Shown here piece by piece: positions 1 through 13,338 of a stretch of DNA of 64,000 nt. Each line of letters starts with the position of its first letter. The first letter of the stretch is position 1. The stretch comes from Formicarius rufipectus (taxonomy: Eukaryota > Chordata > Aves > Passeriformes > Formicariidae), in assembly GCA_013399695.1 (NCBI GenBank), contig VXAU01002312.1, forward strand, positions 372,356 to 436,355, written 5' to 3'. Made by a program: the position numbers and the translations under genes. Below the pieces are notes generated by a model. The model saw only the letters and a list, made by a program, of their open reading frames with translations, was not told the DNA's origin and ran no database searches.

Positions 1-1561
1 TCTGTGATTGCTTTCAGAAAAAAAAATCAGGTTTCTGGGATGTGTATTCTCCTGGGAAGCAAATCTTAAGGTTATCTTAAGATATCCTATATTCATGTAA
101 AGGACCTTGCTGAAGATTATAATACCTCTCCTTGAATTAATTTCTGTAATTGTAATGTGGATGTAAATTATCCAACCATACTTGTATCCTAGTTACTGTC
201 CAGACTTTGGAGTGTAATATGTGCCTTTGGTTAGTCTATTTTGATTTATCTGGAAGACTTTTTTTGTGTAAGTATGTGCATAATAGCATCACCCACCTTC
301 ATCAGCTACCCTCTCTGTTGGTGTTCAGCTCTGTGACCTTGTTCAAGGTCCTTATGGATATCTTGATGCTGGTGATCATTTGGCCACCTGCAAATTGTAT
401 TTATGTTGTGGCTGTGGGTAGTGTTGCTTTTCTTGTAGGCTGAGCATACAGTATGAGCACTTTCATCGTCTGTTTGATAGCTCATCATTTTTTAGGGTTT
501 TTCAGACAGTGTATCAGTCTCCAGTCACTCAGCACCTTGTGCCTGTGTTTGTGCTGCTCCTTTTTGCCATATGAGAATGAGTGAACTTCTAACTATTCTG
601 CACCAGTTCTCATGTCTATAATTAAATGTAAATGTCTGAGACAGAAACCATGCTGTTTCTACAAGCTCTTGACTACACTATAAGATAAATGGCCATACAG
701 ACAGCCATGGAGTATAAACTGGAAGACATTTTCATGAGCAGTGTTGTAAAGGATCTCTGAACAAAGGGCTCCACATACCTAGAAAAGGCACACAGCAAAC
801 TTTGTTTTCAGTGTATTTTTTATAATTACTTGAGTTGTTTCTTCTTCTTGTTAAAATAGTCAGTAGAATCTAAATACCTCACAACCCTGTTTAACTGATG
901 ATCAGTAACAGTGAAAGAATAGGCTTTCAGAGTTCTCATCCTGCCTTACACATTTGCTGGAGGGCCATGCACTGTGAGTTGGCAGCTAACTTGCTGTTGG
1001 AAAGTCATAGTATGCGAGGCAAAGGGAATAGCACAGCCTTTTTTTGGGACTGAAGGTCCCTCAGGCTTTTGCTTTATATGCAAAACATTCTCATAAAGGA
1101 AATTAAATGAAGTACTCTTCAGATTTTTCAAGTCTTGATGAGTGAAATTACTTAAAAGTAAATTTTTTAAAGCATTTTGTAAAGCAATTTAAATTATGTT
1201 TTAATCAGTTGATGTTTACACCCTTTGCCTTAATAGCACCCAGATTAAAAAGATCAATGATTATTTTATTCTGCAAAGGCTATAAAAGTTTAACGGTTCA
1301 CATAAGTCATAAAAGCTACAGTTTAAATATTGATGTTTATTAACCTGCTTTTAAAAAACTGCAATTAAAGTGAAAAGGAATTACTTAAAGCAATAATTTT
1401 ATTTCTGTAGTCTGAGAATGAAAAAAAAAGGGATAACATTCTAAAACCACCATTATTTCAGTTGATGAGACAGACATTTGGAAATATTTAAAATAAGTCA
1501 TGAATATTTTCTAGCCTTAGACACATTTGTGTTATTAAGATAGATAAATAACTATTTACAG

Positions 1562-1584
1562 AATTTATTTATTTATTTATTTTT
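1562..1584. repeat. (ATTT)n microsatellite
   Basis: About five units of ATTT in an AT-rich context. Confidence 0.9.
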
Positions 1585-2093
1585 ACAGTCTGTGATTTGT
1601 TCTTCTTAGGAATTTCAAAGGTATCTTGAAGAAAACATGAGTTTAAATGACAGGTAATTTCACACACAGTAAATACATTCCTAAGCACAATTACTTCATT
1701 AGTTGTTTATTCATGGCATGCAGTAATGGTACTGTTATTATTCAAGAATGTGTCTTAAGACAAACACACACACACACTTTTATCCATAATAATAATGAAA
1801 AGATTTGGGGCTCATTCCTAATATTTCACAGTAGTTTGGGCTGGTAAATGGCACATGCTGAAGAACTCATTTTTCTCAAGTCTTTGCATGTTGCACTCTG
1901 ATGGAATATTTTTCTAATCTCTTATTTATTTTATCCTAATATTTTTTAATAAGGGAGGAAAACCCCTCAAGGTTGTATGCTGGACTTGTACAGTAAAATT
2001 GGATATAGAATTCCAGATTCTCATGAAAGTACTGTTTTTTCCCCTGGTATCTTTCCTTTGATTTTGCTGAATGTTGAAAGTGATACTATCTAA

Positions 2094-2139
2094 ATATTCA
2101 TATAGACTAAATTAGTATATTCATATAGACTAAATTAGT
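2094..2139. repeat. perfect 23-bp tandem duplication
   Basis: Two identical, directly adjacent copies of a 23-bp unit (2094-2116 and 2117-2139), each reading ATATTCATATAGACTAAATT plus AGT. Identity of the copies points to a recent duplication, probably by replication slippage. Confidence 0.97.
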
Positions 2140-2429
2140 AATCAAAATAATTCATTGAATAGTAACACTAAAGCTCTTATCTCACAGAAAATCAGTGTTT
2201 CTCCTTTATATGCAGTGGTTTTTATAAAATGAACGAGTATCAAACTTTCACTATTTCAAAGCATACAAATCAATTTTTTTCTGTCAAACATTATATTTTG
2301 CCCAGAATTAAATGTTTTGTGATGTGACAAGTGAAAAGTTTTAGATGACACATTACATTTACATGTAATTTTGTAAGAAAGTATAAAAAAGGTTAAATAA
2401 ATTGCATAACTTCCTTATACTACAGAAGC

Positions 2430-2570
2430 AATCATAGAATCACAGAATATCCTGAGTTGGAAAGGACACATAAGGACCATGGAGTCCAGTCTTAAGTGAA
2501 TGGCCCATATAGGAGGTTGACCCTGTGATCTTGGCATTATTAGCACCAAGTTTTAATCATATTTAGAACT
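2430..2570 (-). mobile_element. tRNA-Ile-derived SINE with CR1 tail (TguSINE1-like)
   Basis: Read on the minus strand, about 2500-2567 matches the body of tRNA-Ile(AAT). The segment GGTGCTAATAATGCCAAG covers the anticodon stem-loop with anticodon AAT. After it comes a decayed T-arm and B-box region, then an acceptor-like GGGCCA. The A-box end (2550-2567) is more eroded. Next to it, 2430-2495 is the 3' end of a CR1 LINE (reverse complement reads ...CCTTTCCAACTCAGGATATT then CTGTGATTCTATGATT). A tRNA-Ile head joined to a CR1 tail is the structure of the SINE family known from zebra finch and other passerines, which is thought to borrow the CR1 machinery. The copy is mutated and looks inactive. 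It is not a functional tRNA gene. Confidence 0.82.
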
Positions 2571-5346
2571 GAATGTCAACGCTGTCTTAATGACTCACAG
2601 CAGAAGGCTAAAAAGTCTATAAGTGAATGAACATGGCAGATAAGAGAATAAATATATGTGTAGGAAAGAGATGTTCTTACAGTTAGAGGTGGTGTAAAGC
2701 CTGCTGAAAGCTGACCAGCAAGAGTTTGCTACTGTGGAACTGCTGGGGTGTTTGAATGTCAGAGAGATCAATTCCAATGAATGGAAACCTTGACAAGAGT
2801 TCCTGAGGCTGAACAAAATAAGCCTGTGAAAGGAATACTTGAAGAAAATTTTAGGAGACTGGTATAGATTTAAGCTATTTCTGAGGACATGTCAAGAAAA
2901 CAGAGAAGGTGTAAATCTGCAGCCTTTGCTTGCTTTACTCCTGTGCAGTTTTCACTAAACTTATCTGTAGTCCACCATATCCATATTTTGTTATAAATTA
3001 AAATGCTGGGACCAAGCAAAAGCATGATGTTACCTGTAGCCTTTCTCTAACAACTTAGGGAAGAGCAAAAGAACAGAGAATGCAAGTAGCAACATTTGCC
3101 AAACTGTGCCTTCAGCAAGGTATATTTTAGGAAGTTCTTGAGTCAACTGTATTGCCTTGACATGTGGTAGCCCCCATGCGGTAACATACTTAACTGGATG
3201 GAATCAGCAGGAGAGTTTGTTTATTTTAACTACTAATGTGGTAATTGGAGTTTTTTCATTCCCTTTCCCAGACAGTGCCTAATATATCCAAGCAGAGTGA
3301 TACACACTAACATTTCCTGAGGTAACCTAAGTAATAGCAAGAGATGAGAATATATGAACTTTGACTTGCTGTAAACAGTAGAAGTCTCTACTATTTTTAG
3401 GGTGCTATGCTTGTGGGAGCTAGAAGTGGATGAAGAAATGTTCATCATCTTACTCATATCTTGTGTTTGTAATGGACTGATTTATTAATGGATCCAGCCC
3501 ATTATATTATAGGTGTTGCTAGGACTCAGATGGCAAAGATAAATCACAGAGGTGATGTCTGAGTTAATTATAGCAGTGCCCTCCCAAATGGCACTATTAG
3601 TTCTGGGAAGCAGAAAAAGCTATTGTTGTTTGGGAAGTAACATGAGAGAGTGGTGTCTGGGAGAGGAGAGGTGGCGTGGAGATTGCCAACGAGAGGCTTG
3701 AAAAATACTGGATATCTGGCATTTGATGAGGAAGAACAGAAGGTTTGCAAGAAGAGAGGCTTAGAATTATTTCAGAACAGGTATTTGAAAGATACATTTG
3801 CTTAGGGCACAGACAAATGAAAGTAATGATGGAAACATTGCAAAGCAAGTTAATATATCCAGTTTCCACTTAAGGAGTCCTCTGTTTGTTCCTGGCAGGA
3901 ACAGTTCCTTTTGTTTTTAGTTACAAGGTTTTCCCAGGAATTACATTATATCTCGTGAAACTTTTTGAAGCCCGTTTGTTCTTTCTAAATCTCTTATTTA
4001 TTGCTGTTTTAGAGAAGCTGTATCTGTTTGAAACCTAATTATGCTTTTCTTCTAAATTTGAAAGAAAAGAGTGAAGTTACCTTGGTACTTACTGAAAATA
4101 TGTCTCAAGCAGACCTAAGACAAGCACAAAATTAAAAAGACACTGTGCTTCTGTAACCAGCGAAACTCCTTTTGTAAGAACAAGCCCTCAGATTCTACAA
4201 AATGCTGAAGTTCCACAAGTGTTCATCCTCTGTCCTTCAGTAAGGATCCCTGGATGAAGGGGGATTGCTCATAAATTTCTGAGCAGAGAGGATAGCACAT
4301 ATTTTGTGTCTGAAGTGCCTTTCTTTTCCAGTAAGCAAAGTAATAAATAGAGGTAAAATCTACCTCAGCAAACAGTGTGTATTCGAGTCTCCTGTGTAGT
4401 GTCATAAAAACAGTATCTCCTATTCTCATCAAACAGGCTGAGTTTCTCAAACCTAAAGAAATGTATGTTTCAGATTACACTGAATTGCACAAAAACTGTG
4501 GATCTGAAGATCAGTTTGTATTTTCTTCATTTGCTAGAACCTCAACACTCAATTGATTGGGAAAAGTTTTGTTTAATTTAGAATTATTTCCTTTAGCTGT
4601 TTCTTCAAAAACTTCTGCAACATTTTTAATAGACCTTCAATTTTATTTGCTTTTTAGAAGCCTCTGATATGGTAAGAAATTTGGCACATAAATTGATGCT
4701 GACCTTGAGGGTAAGGGATTTCTCTGTGAGATGTTAAATATAGTGTCCCTTGAACAGTTCAAGTGACCATACAAAAGACCAAAATCCTGGAATTAAAGGC
4801 ATTTGTGCTAATACAAGAAAAGCATTAACTTTGAATATAAACAATTTAAAGGAATTGTGAATTTTGGTAAAATTAGAACTTTATCTTCAAATTCAATGAG
4901 AAAAAGACAGAACATAACCAACTCAGAAATACAGAATATGGGAGGTATAAAATATGTTAGGATTCTCATTCTTACTCATTTTGTGATTTGATTATTATCT
5001 CTGCTTCATACTAGTTTGAATCCCAGTAAAACAGTGTAAAATTTTATCTGTGTTTCTTAAAACACCATTTCAGCATTCCAGGAGAATGCAGGAGAAAGGT
5101 TGTGAAGAACAACCTTAAGTTCAGTAGTTACACATCTTAAACATTTGTTAAGCTTTTCAACAAGGCTCAAAACTAATCAGTAAAGCAAAAAGCCACTTAA
5201 TACTTCAATAATGTATTCTTTAGCCTATAAATTCTTCTAAATAAGATGAGGATTAACAATTATCTGCTTTGGTCTTTAGCTATCATTAACAACATTTAAG
5301 TATTCAACCTACACAGGTTTTAAGATTATTATGTAATCAGCAGATT

Positions 5347-5393
5347 TTGTTGTTGTTGTTGGTTTTTTGTTTGTTTGTTTGTTTTGTTTTTTT
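5347..5393. repeat. T-rich (GTT)n/(GTTT)n tract
   Basis: TTG repeats followed by GTTT repeats and a T run. Similar tracts occur at 5801-5854 and 15379-15440. Confidence 0.85.
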
Positions 5394-5800
5394 GACAGCT
5401 ACAGCTGGTGATAAGCATGCATTAGTCCAGGTTTCTGAGCTATGCTAAGGAATTACTGTCTTGCTTGGCATTTGTTGTATAATAATATTAAAATACCCCA
5501 TTTATTTCACTTAATTGTTCCTAGTCATTAAAGTTATAGAATGAGAGAGAAATCTCAAGCTTTAATGTTTTGTTGGGAAAGCACATTTTGGCTGATAGTG
5601 ATGATTCTTAAAAGGATTGGCAGTTTTATTGGATAAAAGTACCCAATCTTACAGATAGCAGTAGTCTGGCAGTTTTTGATCTTGGAGAAGTTCTGTACAG
5701 TAACAGGAGCTTATGGGAACTCATTATGATTCTAGGAATTAATTTGGATACTGTGTATAGCCAGTCCCAAGTCCAGATGATAAGATAGCTGTGCATTATT

Positions 5801-5854
5801 TTTGGGGTTTTTTTTGTTGTTGGTTTTTTTGTTTGTTTGTTTGTTTGTTTTTTT
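5801..5854. repeat. T-rich (GTTT)n tract
   Basis: Poly-T with GTT and five GTTT units. It produces the low-complexity ORF at 5791-6006, which is not a gene. Confidence 0.85.
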
Positions 5855-8117
5855 CCCTTGTATTGTCCGAGCCTGAAGTAACTTCTTTGATGTACTTCTT
5901 CCTCAAGCCAGTAATACTGAAGCACATAGAGCAGAAGAAATTCTGTCCAGGTTACTCTAATGAGTTTCAAACCTCAAAGGTTCAAGTTCACATTATAGTC
6001 TTTTAAAACATATCCTTAGGCTTTATTTTATTTCACCTCATTTATCCATCATTAATTTTACAAAAAAGATGCCAATTCTGAGTAACTTCATTTTGGTTTT
6101 ACCATCCAACATTTTTCTTACAATGTAATTACTACCAGCTCCTGTTTAATTTCTACTAATTCAAGTCATTACTAGATGGAAATTTCTTTTAAATCTCTGT
6201 GAATAATTTAATTAAATAAATAATGTTAAAATATCAGTAAGTTGCCTTTCTCTCAAAGAATTAAATGACAGCATGAGACAGCGTGCTTAGACTACTGTTC
6301 TAAGTCCAGCAACCTCTTACATTGTCAGTTCAAAGAGATTACTGAGAAGGTCTGTGGCTATTGGGCATTTGTTTAATTTTCAGCTGAGTCCCTCAGCTGG
6401 AATAAGTCCAGCATGCTTCTGCATCCTTTGGTGTGAACAACCTAAGCAGGTTGGCGTTGTGACTAGTTCTGCAGATTGCTCTTCCCCATTAGCTAATGAC
6501 AATTCCTAGGGCCTAGTCAAGCAGCTCCTTACTTCAGGAAAGGAATTTCTCCCTTTTAGTGCTCTGATTTAGTTCCCATTTCTGTACCAGGGAGTGATAG
6601 TGCATTCATGCCCTCAAGGCTCTGTTTCATGCTCTCGTTGGTGTTTTAAAAATAAGACATATTCAGAGAAGGTTTGGAAAATGTAATGTATCTGAAGAGT
6701 GGCAAGTGATAAAGGTTTACATGTATCTGCCCTATGAGTTGTTATGTTTTTATTCTATGTGGATATGAGGATATGTGGAAATGATAAAAAATGTTTATCA
6801 GTGTCAGGTAATCAGGGTTTGACAGTGATGGCTGCTTGATCCCATTGCTGAATTTTTGGGTTTGTGTGAACATATATCACAGTTATACTTATGGCAAAAT
6901 TTTACCTTAATACCTAAAGGTATGTTTTCTTTGCTCTTTCCAGAGTTTAAAAAAAAAAAAAAATAAGAAAAAGGTAGATCCTACTTTCATTCTTTAATCT
7001 GCACTTACACAGCCTCATAGAGCCATCTCTAGATAAGCACTTGAAAATAATTAATAAAAAAGATTTTTATATTTATAAAAGTTTGTCTGGAATTGATTTA
7101 CTGAAGCAATCTACAGGTCTTTCTAGTGTTGTTGAATAGTTCTTTCCTATACCTTTCACCTCTATTACAGTGTTTTCTCTGAAAGTGTATGTCTCTAACT
7201 CCTGAGATTTTCTTAACTTTGTATTCATATCTGACTTCTATTGTGATCACTGACTGCTGATTCTTCCATAGACAATGGCTAAATTAACTATTTTGAGTAT
7301 ATTCAGGTTTGACCTTCTAATCTTTCCTTCTAATCTAAGCAACTGTATTAAACAAAGAAGCAAATTATCATGTTTGATCTACAAAGGGCTTAATGCAATT
7401 GTGTATTGGACCTCAAATACATACCCAGGTAATGATTTAAAAAGAAGGTGTTAGACCTCAATAAACTTAATGGTAGAAAGAACAAACAATCAGACTGTTG
7501 TACGCTTGTCTGGCATTTACTTCGAAAAAATAGAGATATTGTTTTGGTACAGAATGGGAAAATAATGTTGAAATAAATTACCAGTACTTTCTTTCAGCTA
7601 GAAATTTGGAGCTATTAAATAAAATCATTTGCCAACATTATGCCACTTAAAAGATTTGTGCTTCAAATTAGTATATTTAAATGCTTTAGTAAGGTCTGAT
7701 ATATTTGACTTGAGATCATTCCAGTATAAAGACAAAAAGAAGTCTGGTTTGGTCTTTCATCTCTATATGCTTGACAGTTCAAGATGTGTCAAAGTATGCT
7801 TCTAAAACCCTATTGTAGGGTTTATAACCAAATCATTCTGTGACATTTTTTGCAGAAATTTCAGTTAAATTGAATGACAGGTATCTGACCTAAATTGGTG
7901 TCTAAAAGCAGTGTCCAGTCTGAACCAACCATTCAGCTGTTTCCAGAATAATGCAGAAAGATGGGTAGTCAAAAATCAATTTACCTCCTATGACATGCTT
8001 GCCTGGGATGGTATTAATCATCTGCAGAAGACACTAATCTTCTATAAATTCTGTATCAACTGGGTTGTCTTAAAATGCTGTACTTGAGGTAGCAAACTGA
8101 CACAGGAAATTCTGGTT

Positions 8118-8262
8118 ATAACTTCAGGAAAAAATTTTCACACTCAGTGAGTTCAAACACCATGCTGATTTTCCCAGGGAATCCGTTGACTTTCCATCCC
8201 AGCAGATATTCAGAACTTCACTGGACAAAACCTTGTGCGAGGACTTGGACAAGGCTGCTGGT
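8118..8262 (+). mobile_element. old CR1 LINE 3' relic
   Basis: Highly diverged, but the order of landmarks matches the 3' end of CR1 ORF2. 'AACTTCAGGAAAAAATTTT' corresponds to the R-x-N-F-R-K-N-F region. It is followed by 'TTTCCATCCCAGCAGATATT' and 'CAGAACTTCACTGGACAAAA', which correspond to the (P)SL-EVFK-RLD region. The reading frame is destroyed and the terminal ATTCTATGATTCT repeat is absent. The call rests on pattern memory, not alignment; it is older than the other CR1s here. Confidence 0.6.
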
Positions 8263-9952
8263 TAGCACTATATTGAGAACAAGAAAACAAACGTTTTCTC
8301 ATACTGAATCATCTTGTGAATTCTAAAGCCCTTATAACAAAGCAGAGGCTAAGGCTATTGTGTTCAGAGGAGATGAGAAACCCTGAAAGGGAAGTGACGG
8401 AGAAACCAAACCAGAATGATTTTGTCCTGCCTGAAATGCTGCTGAATATAGCAGCTCAAGCAATATAAGTTTGATAGGGAGAAGTAATATGTTAGATCAA
8501 CAAACTTCAAGTGTCCCCTTCCCCTTTCTCCTTTCCCATCACCCTCCAATTCCACCTTCAGCTCTTGCTGGAAAACGGAAATGAAATAAAAAGAGTAAAG
8601 GATGAGATTAGAAGAAAAGAAGGTATGTGAAAGATATACTGTGATGTTCTAAGATAGATCTCTGTTTAAGACATGCTCTTCGTAAGTTTTTGATGATTAT
8701 GTTATTGATATTTTACTTCAGAGAGCTAAAATATGATTTTCAGTGCTCATAGTCTTGGTTCATCTCTGGCTAAATTTTTATAAATAAATCTGAGAGGATA
8801 GAGACTAGGGGTAAAGAAAGGTTTCAAATGTGTGGGTTAAACTGTCACAGACTGTGCTGGCTCCTGTCCTAAGGATGACTGACTCTCAAGTAAAGTTATG
8901 AATCTTAGGACTGAGATCTAGAAACACTGGGTAGATTCTGTCCAGACTTGGATGTATGAGTGGCTTAGTGGTGAGACTATTCAAAACCTGTTGGTGTCTC
9001 TGTATGATGATAAAACATGAGACACAATAAAGTAGGGATGAAAATTCATGGTTTGTGTTAAGCTGTGATATCATTCCCTGCTGGATATTTAAAAATTGTC
9101 TTTTCATCAAGAGGAAGCTGCTTCTCAGTAATTGAAGTAACATTTCAACATTAAATCAAGGAATAGTAATTTCCAAGGGTTTGGTGCCTTGAAAGCAAAT
9201 ACTGCTTATATACAGTATTCCAAACTTCACGCAGTTGCTTGAGCAGAACATATGCTGGTTGAGTGCTTCAATTACAAAGTGAGACATTCAATTTGGAAAA
9301 TTCACACTGTGAGGGAAGAACTCACAATTAGAGCTTAGAGTTTGGTCTGCATTCTGCTTGCCAAAACATCTGCTGCAAAATGATGTCTTTTTTGACATTG
9401 CTTGAAATTAAATTCCTTTGATTATTTTTTTTTCTCTGCAGGTTAATAACATTACTATTGAAATTTTGGAGGTTTGGCTTATATGTATTGGTATGTGTGT
9501 ACATTTTTGTTATTTTCCTTCAGTAATAAAGGCAGGATATGGGGTTTGCTTCATTTGTAAGGTACTAAAAGTGCGTTTTGTTGGATTGTTTAAGGACTAA
9601 TGCAGAGGGGAAGGGGGTGGAGACAACTGCAGTGGGCAAGGATGCACCCATTTTTTTTAGATATTCATACATACACATAGAAAATTTAAATTTATCATGC
9701 TGTGAATTTGACATGGACGTATAAACTCAAGCAACAAAATGAGTTCTGTCTTTTGATAGATCTGTTCTTTTTATTCCTAAATAAAACAACAAAAATAGCC
9801 AAGAACTCCAAGATAATCACAGTATTGTAATATATTTTTCTGCAAAGAGATGGGATAAACCTCTCTATGCTGGTCTGCAAAACTTGTTGCTAATTGTTCT
9901 AGTTTCTGAACATCTGAGTTTTCAATGATTTTTATACTTCAACATCCTTGTA

Positions 9953-10085
9953 CCTCATTTTATCTTTGATGGCTTAACTGAGATGCAAGGACTCCAGCTT
10001 TTACTTCAGGTCCTACAGAACATAAGTGGCTGAACAAGAGATTCACCCGAGTTCCTTTAGACTGTGTGGCATCTGCTTACTGCAC
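9953..10085 (-). mobile_element. MIR-like ancient SINE relic
   Basis: On the + strand the segment follows the reverse complement of the MIR core and 3' end: CATTTTAT..GATGGC.TAACTGAGATGCAAGGA, then CTTCAGGTCCTACAGAACAT, AAGTGGCTGAACAAGAGATT and C(A)CCCGAGTTCC. These correspond to the 'cattttacagatgaggaaactgaggc', 'caaggtcacacagctagtaagtggcagagc' and 'gggattcgaacccagg' landmarks. Divergence is high, as expected for a repeat that predates the amniote radiation. It could alternatively be a related tRNA-derived SINE of the same superfamily. Confidence 0.55.
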
Positions 10086-12810
10086 ATTCATCTCTGCAGA
10101 GGGATGAGTAAATGCCACTTCTTTTCAGGCATGAAACTATATGAAGTGAACATCTCAAAATGGGCCATTGTCAGACCCTCAAATGTAGCACCCATTATTT
10201 TAAACTGATTTAAATTGATTATCTCCATTGCTCAGAGCTGCCAGATATTCTTATATAGTCTGGAAATGGCTTAATGGTTTAGATACACAAACTGTGTCTT
10301 TCTTGTAATTTCTAAATAGTAATGTTGGCTGTAAATAATTAGATTCTATTTGATGTATTTTTAGTTTTAAGAGATTAGCAAAGTCTTTAAACAAATATTG
10401 TATTTTAAGTACTTGTAGGGAGAGACTAATTTAGGGTATGATATTGTATTTAATTGTACATATCATCTTTAATTTCTAGTGAATATAAGATTATAGGATT
10501 GTATGTGTGTCTCTTATGGCTTCTCAGTATTGCTGCAGCCTCAAATAGAAGTCATACATTTTTTCTGGAAGAAGGATTTGTTAAATGCTGTTAATGGTTA
10601 TGTCAAACAAAGATACATTTAAATGCAAACAATCAAATAGCTCATCAATCCATTTTTCTCTGGAAAAAATAGTGAATTCACAGTAAATAAATTCTGTAAG
10701 AGCTAGTTCACATTTCCCACTCTAAAATATTACTGGATTTTTAGTTTCGGGTTTTGTCAGTTAGTCACGTTCTAGCTGAGTCTCAAACCATTTTGATAAA
10801 ACACATTACAAGGAAATTCTTTAACTTAAAATTATAAAAATTTTAAGATAGGTATTTTAATTTTGTATTGTTCTGAAGTAGGACCTTCAGCCATCTGTAT
10901 TTTGGATTTGAACTACCATTATGCATTTAATGTAGCATGCTAGTGCTTGAGGCAAGTAGCACATCATCTGCAGTTACATGAAATGGCTGAATAAATCTAC
11001 TGTTCTTAGAGAACATGAGTTGCAACATAAACCTGTCAGACCAAAAAAGTTTGATGGCTTCTTCTCTTTAACTCAGACATACTGTCCAGTAGCTCATATG
11101 GAATGAATTCTGATCTAATATTTATGCAGCTTGATTCATTTTATATCCATTTTACTTTTCTATTAAACAAATCCCTCAACTCAGTCTGTATTGAAATAAA
11201 GACGGATACTGCTGGATGACAGAAGAGAAGGTGAATTATGCAATCACTGAGGTTCCCCCCTCCTAATCAGGTCACCTAAGTGAGAAAAGATGGAGTAATG
11301 TGTATCTCTTAAATTTTTCTTTAGGAGTAAACTAGACAAGGTGATTGTGATAAAAACCTGTTTGGAAAAGGAGTTCATTGCAACTAACTATATAGAGAAT
11401 AGCAGGCAGAAGAATGAAGGAACGGGCAGTTCTAACCCTAAGGCAATTTTTCTACTTCCTCCAAGAACACTAAGAATAAAACCTTAAATATCTTCTGTCA
11501 ACCTGTGCATTTGTTACTGTGCATATGAGGTACTCTATCTCTGAGCTACTGCTCTCTTGTGTTTTTGCATAGTAGTTTAGAAACTTTAGTATTTTACCTT
11601 CCTGCTTATGAATCTCACAGCAGAATGCCCATTTTCCTTCTTGCTAATCTCATTTATGTGTCATCATATACCATCATTTGGTTCCACATTTTCAAAATGA
11701 GTTCCTCATCTTCAAGGTTTACCTCAAGACATTTTTTCATCAGTGTCAATGATGTGACACTGCCACTGTCCCACTCTCTATGTAATTAAAACTCTGTATC
11801 TAGTAGGAACAAGCTTGGAATTTGTAAAGTCCCCTGAATTCTGGCTGATTTTGGTATTCTAGTTGATCTAGAGATTCTAGTTATCTAGAGATAAAGTAGA
11901 TATTTGAATTATTACAGGTGGTGAGTCAAAAAGCATAGGGAGAACTCCACATCTCTCAAAACTGACTTCTGTGTTTGTAGTGATGTACACTGGGATCTTT
12001 TCAGTCACATTTTTTTCCTGTAAATCTATGGACTAAAATGCTGCCTGCTGCTGCAGAATAAAAGCTCTTGCTTCAATTTTTATAGGGATGATTGGTCTCC
12101 CTCAGTAGCAAAAGTGGACTTATGTCATTTAGTGGTGTAAACACTGGATGGCAAAAAAGAGCAACTGTCAGCAGGAAATGTGACTAAACCGGATTTTAAA
12201 CACAGGATACAATATGTGGATGCCACTTCTTTCTAAGAAACCTTTTACTGATATAGTAGCATAGGTAAATTGTCTGATCTGTTGTCACTTAAACAGGGTT
12301 ATGACCTCTTCCCTATGTATGAAAAAATACTTAAGAAAAATAAAAAAGAAGCGGAAGATAAAAAGGCACCATCAGAAATCAATCACAGATGCTTTGAAAA
12401 AGGAATTCCTATATGTGGCTGTGGAGAAGCAATGTTATTTTGTATGAATATTATATTTTCATAAGATTACCTTCTTGGTATTCTTCTGGGTCCTCAATAA
12501 TGAAATCAGATGAGGCTTCAAGGGAAGAACAGCATTGAGGAAAACAATGAAGGCTATACCCTTTATCTCTAAAAAGGATACTGAGGCTCCTTGCAGAAAA
12601 TAATGATGAGCTTGTCACCAGAAAATAATTGATGTTCTTGTGACCATCTCACTTAACAAGCTTCTGTTTTCCAGGCCATAGTCTAAGAGAAAAGAAAATA
12701 AAGGCATTAAAAATTCCTGCCTAGAGAGAAAAAATGAGGGAACAGTGAGCAATACTTTTATACATTGGGAAAGTTTAGGAGGAAAGGTTTTCTCTTCTAG
12801 CTAAGTGGTC

Positions 12811-13338
12811 TGGTTCCGGCTGGGGTAGAGTTAATTTTCCTCGTGGCAGTTGATACAGTGTTACATTTTGAATTTAGAATGAGAAAAACCTTCATAACAC
12901 ACTGATGTTTTAGTTGTTGCTGAGCAGTGTTTGCACTCAGTTAAGACTTTTCAATTTCTCACACAGCCAAGGAGGCTGGAGATGTGTGAGAAGTTACTCG
13001 GGGACACAGCTGGGATGGATGAACCCAGCTGGCCGAAGTGATATTCCGTATGGCATCATGCTGAACACTAAAACCAGAGGGAGTTGGCTTGGGGTGCATG
13101 GCAGCGGTCCCCACTGCTGGGGACTGGCTGGGCACTGGTCAGCAGGTGCTGAGCAATCACATTGTGCATCACTTACTTTGCATATTCTTTTACCACTGTT
13201 GTTATTATTTTGCTTTCCTCCTCTGTCCTATTAAACTGTACTTATCTCAATCTAATTTTGTCTTTTTCCTGGGTCTCTCCACCATCTCGCTGGAAGCCAT
13301 GTGTGATGTTTAGCTGCCTGCCCTGTTATACCACAGCA
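12811..13338 (+). mobile_element. avian endogenous retrovirus solo LTR (ERVL-type likely)
   Basis: The segment begins TGGTTCCGGCTGGGGTAGAG and ends in a CCACAGCA-like terminus, about 528 bp. It has landmarks of a common avian LTR family: AGAGTTAATTTTC near the 5' end, 'GTTGCTGAGCAGTG', 'GGGACACAGCTGGGA', 'ATATTCCGTATGGCATCATG', and near the 3' end 'CCTATTAAACTGTACTTATC' containing an ATTAAA polyadenylation signal at 13230-13235. No primer-binding site or retroviral genes follow and no partner LTR is present, so it is a solo LTR. I could not find a clear target-site duplication, so the ends are approximate. Assignment to class III (ERVL) is from memory of similar avian LTRs. ORFs inside it (12914-13234 and overlapping frames) are spurious. 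Confidence 0.8.

Noticed and set aside
2500..2570. tRNA-Ile-like sequence as a functional tRNA gene
   Set aside because: The B box and acceptor stem are degraded and the sequence is fused to a CR1 tail, so it is a SINE, not a tRNA gene.
6571..6650. Possible L3/MIR-like fragment (AGTTCCCATTTCTGTACCAG region)
   Set aside because: Landmarks are too few and too mutated to call as a feature; mentioned only as a possible fourth relic.
12390..12420. Local similarity to 42445-42475 (both contain TTTGAAA.AGGAATTCCT)
   Set aside because: The match covers only about 20 bases with no extension on either side; chance similarity is more likely than a repeat.
12270..12464. 64-codon ORF with a Lys-rich KKNKKEAEDKK stretch
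   Set aside because: Considered as a possible exon or retrocopy, but the Lys run comes from A-rich sequence and no protein family was recognised.
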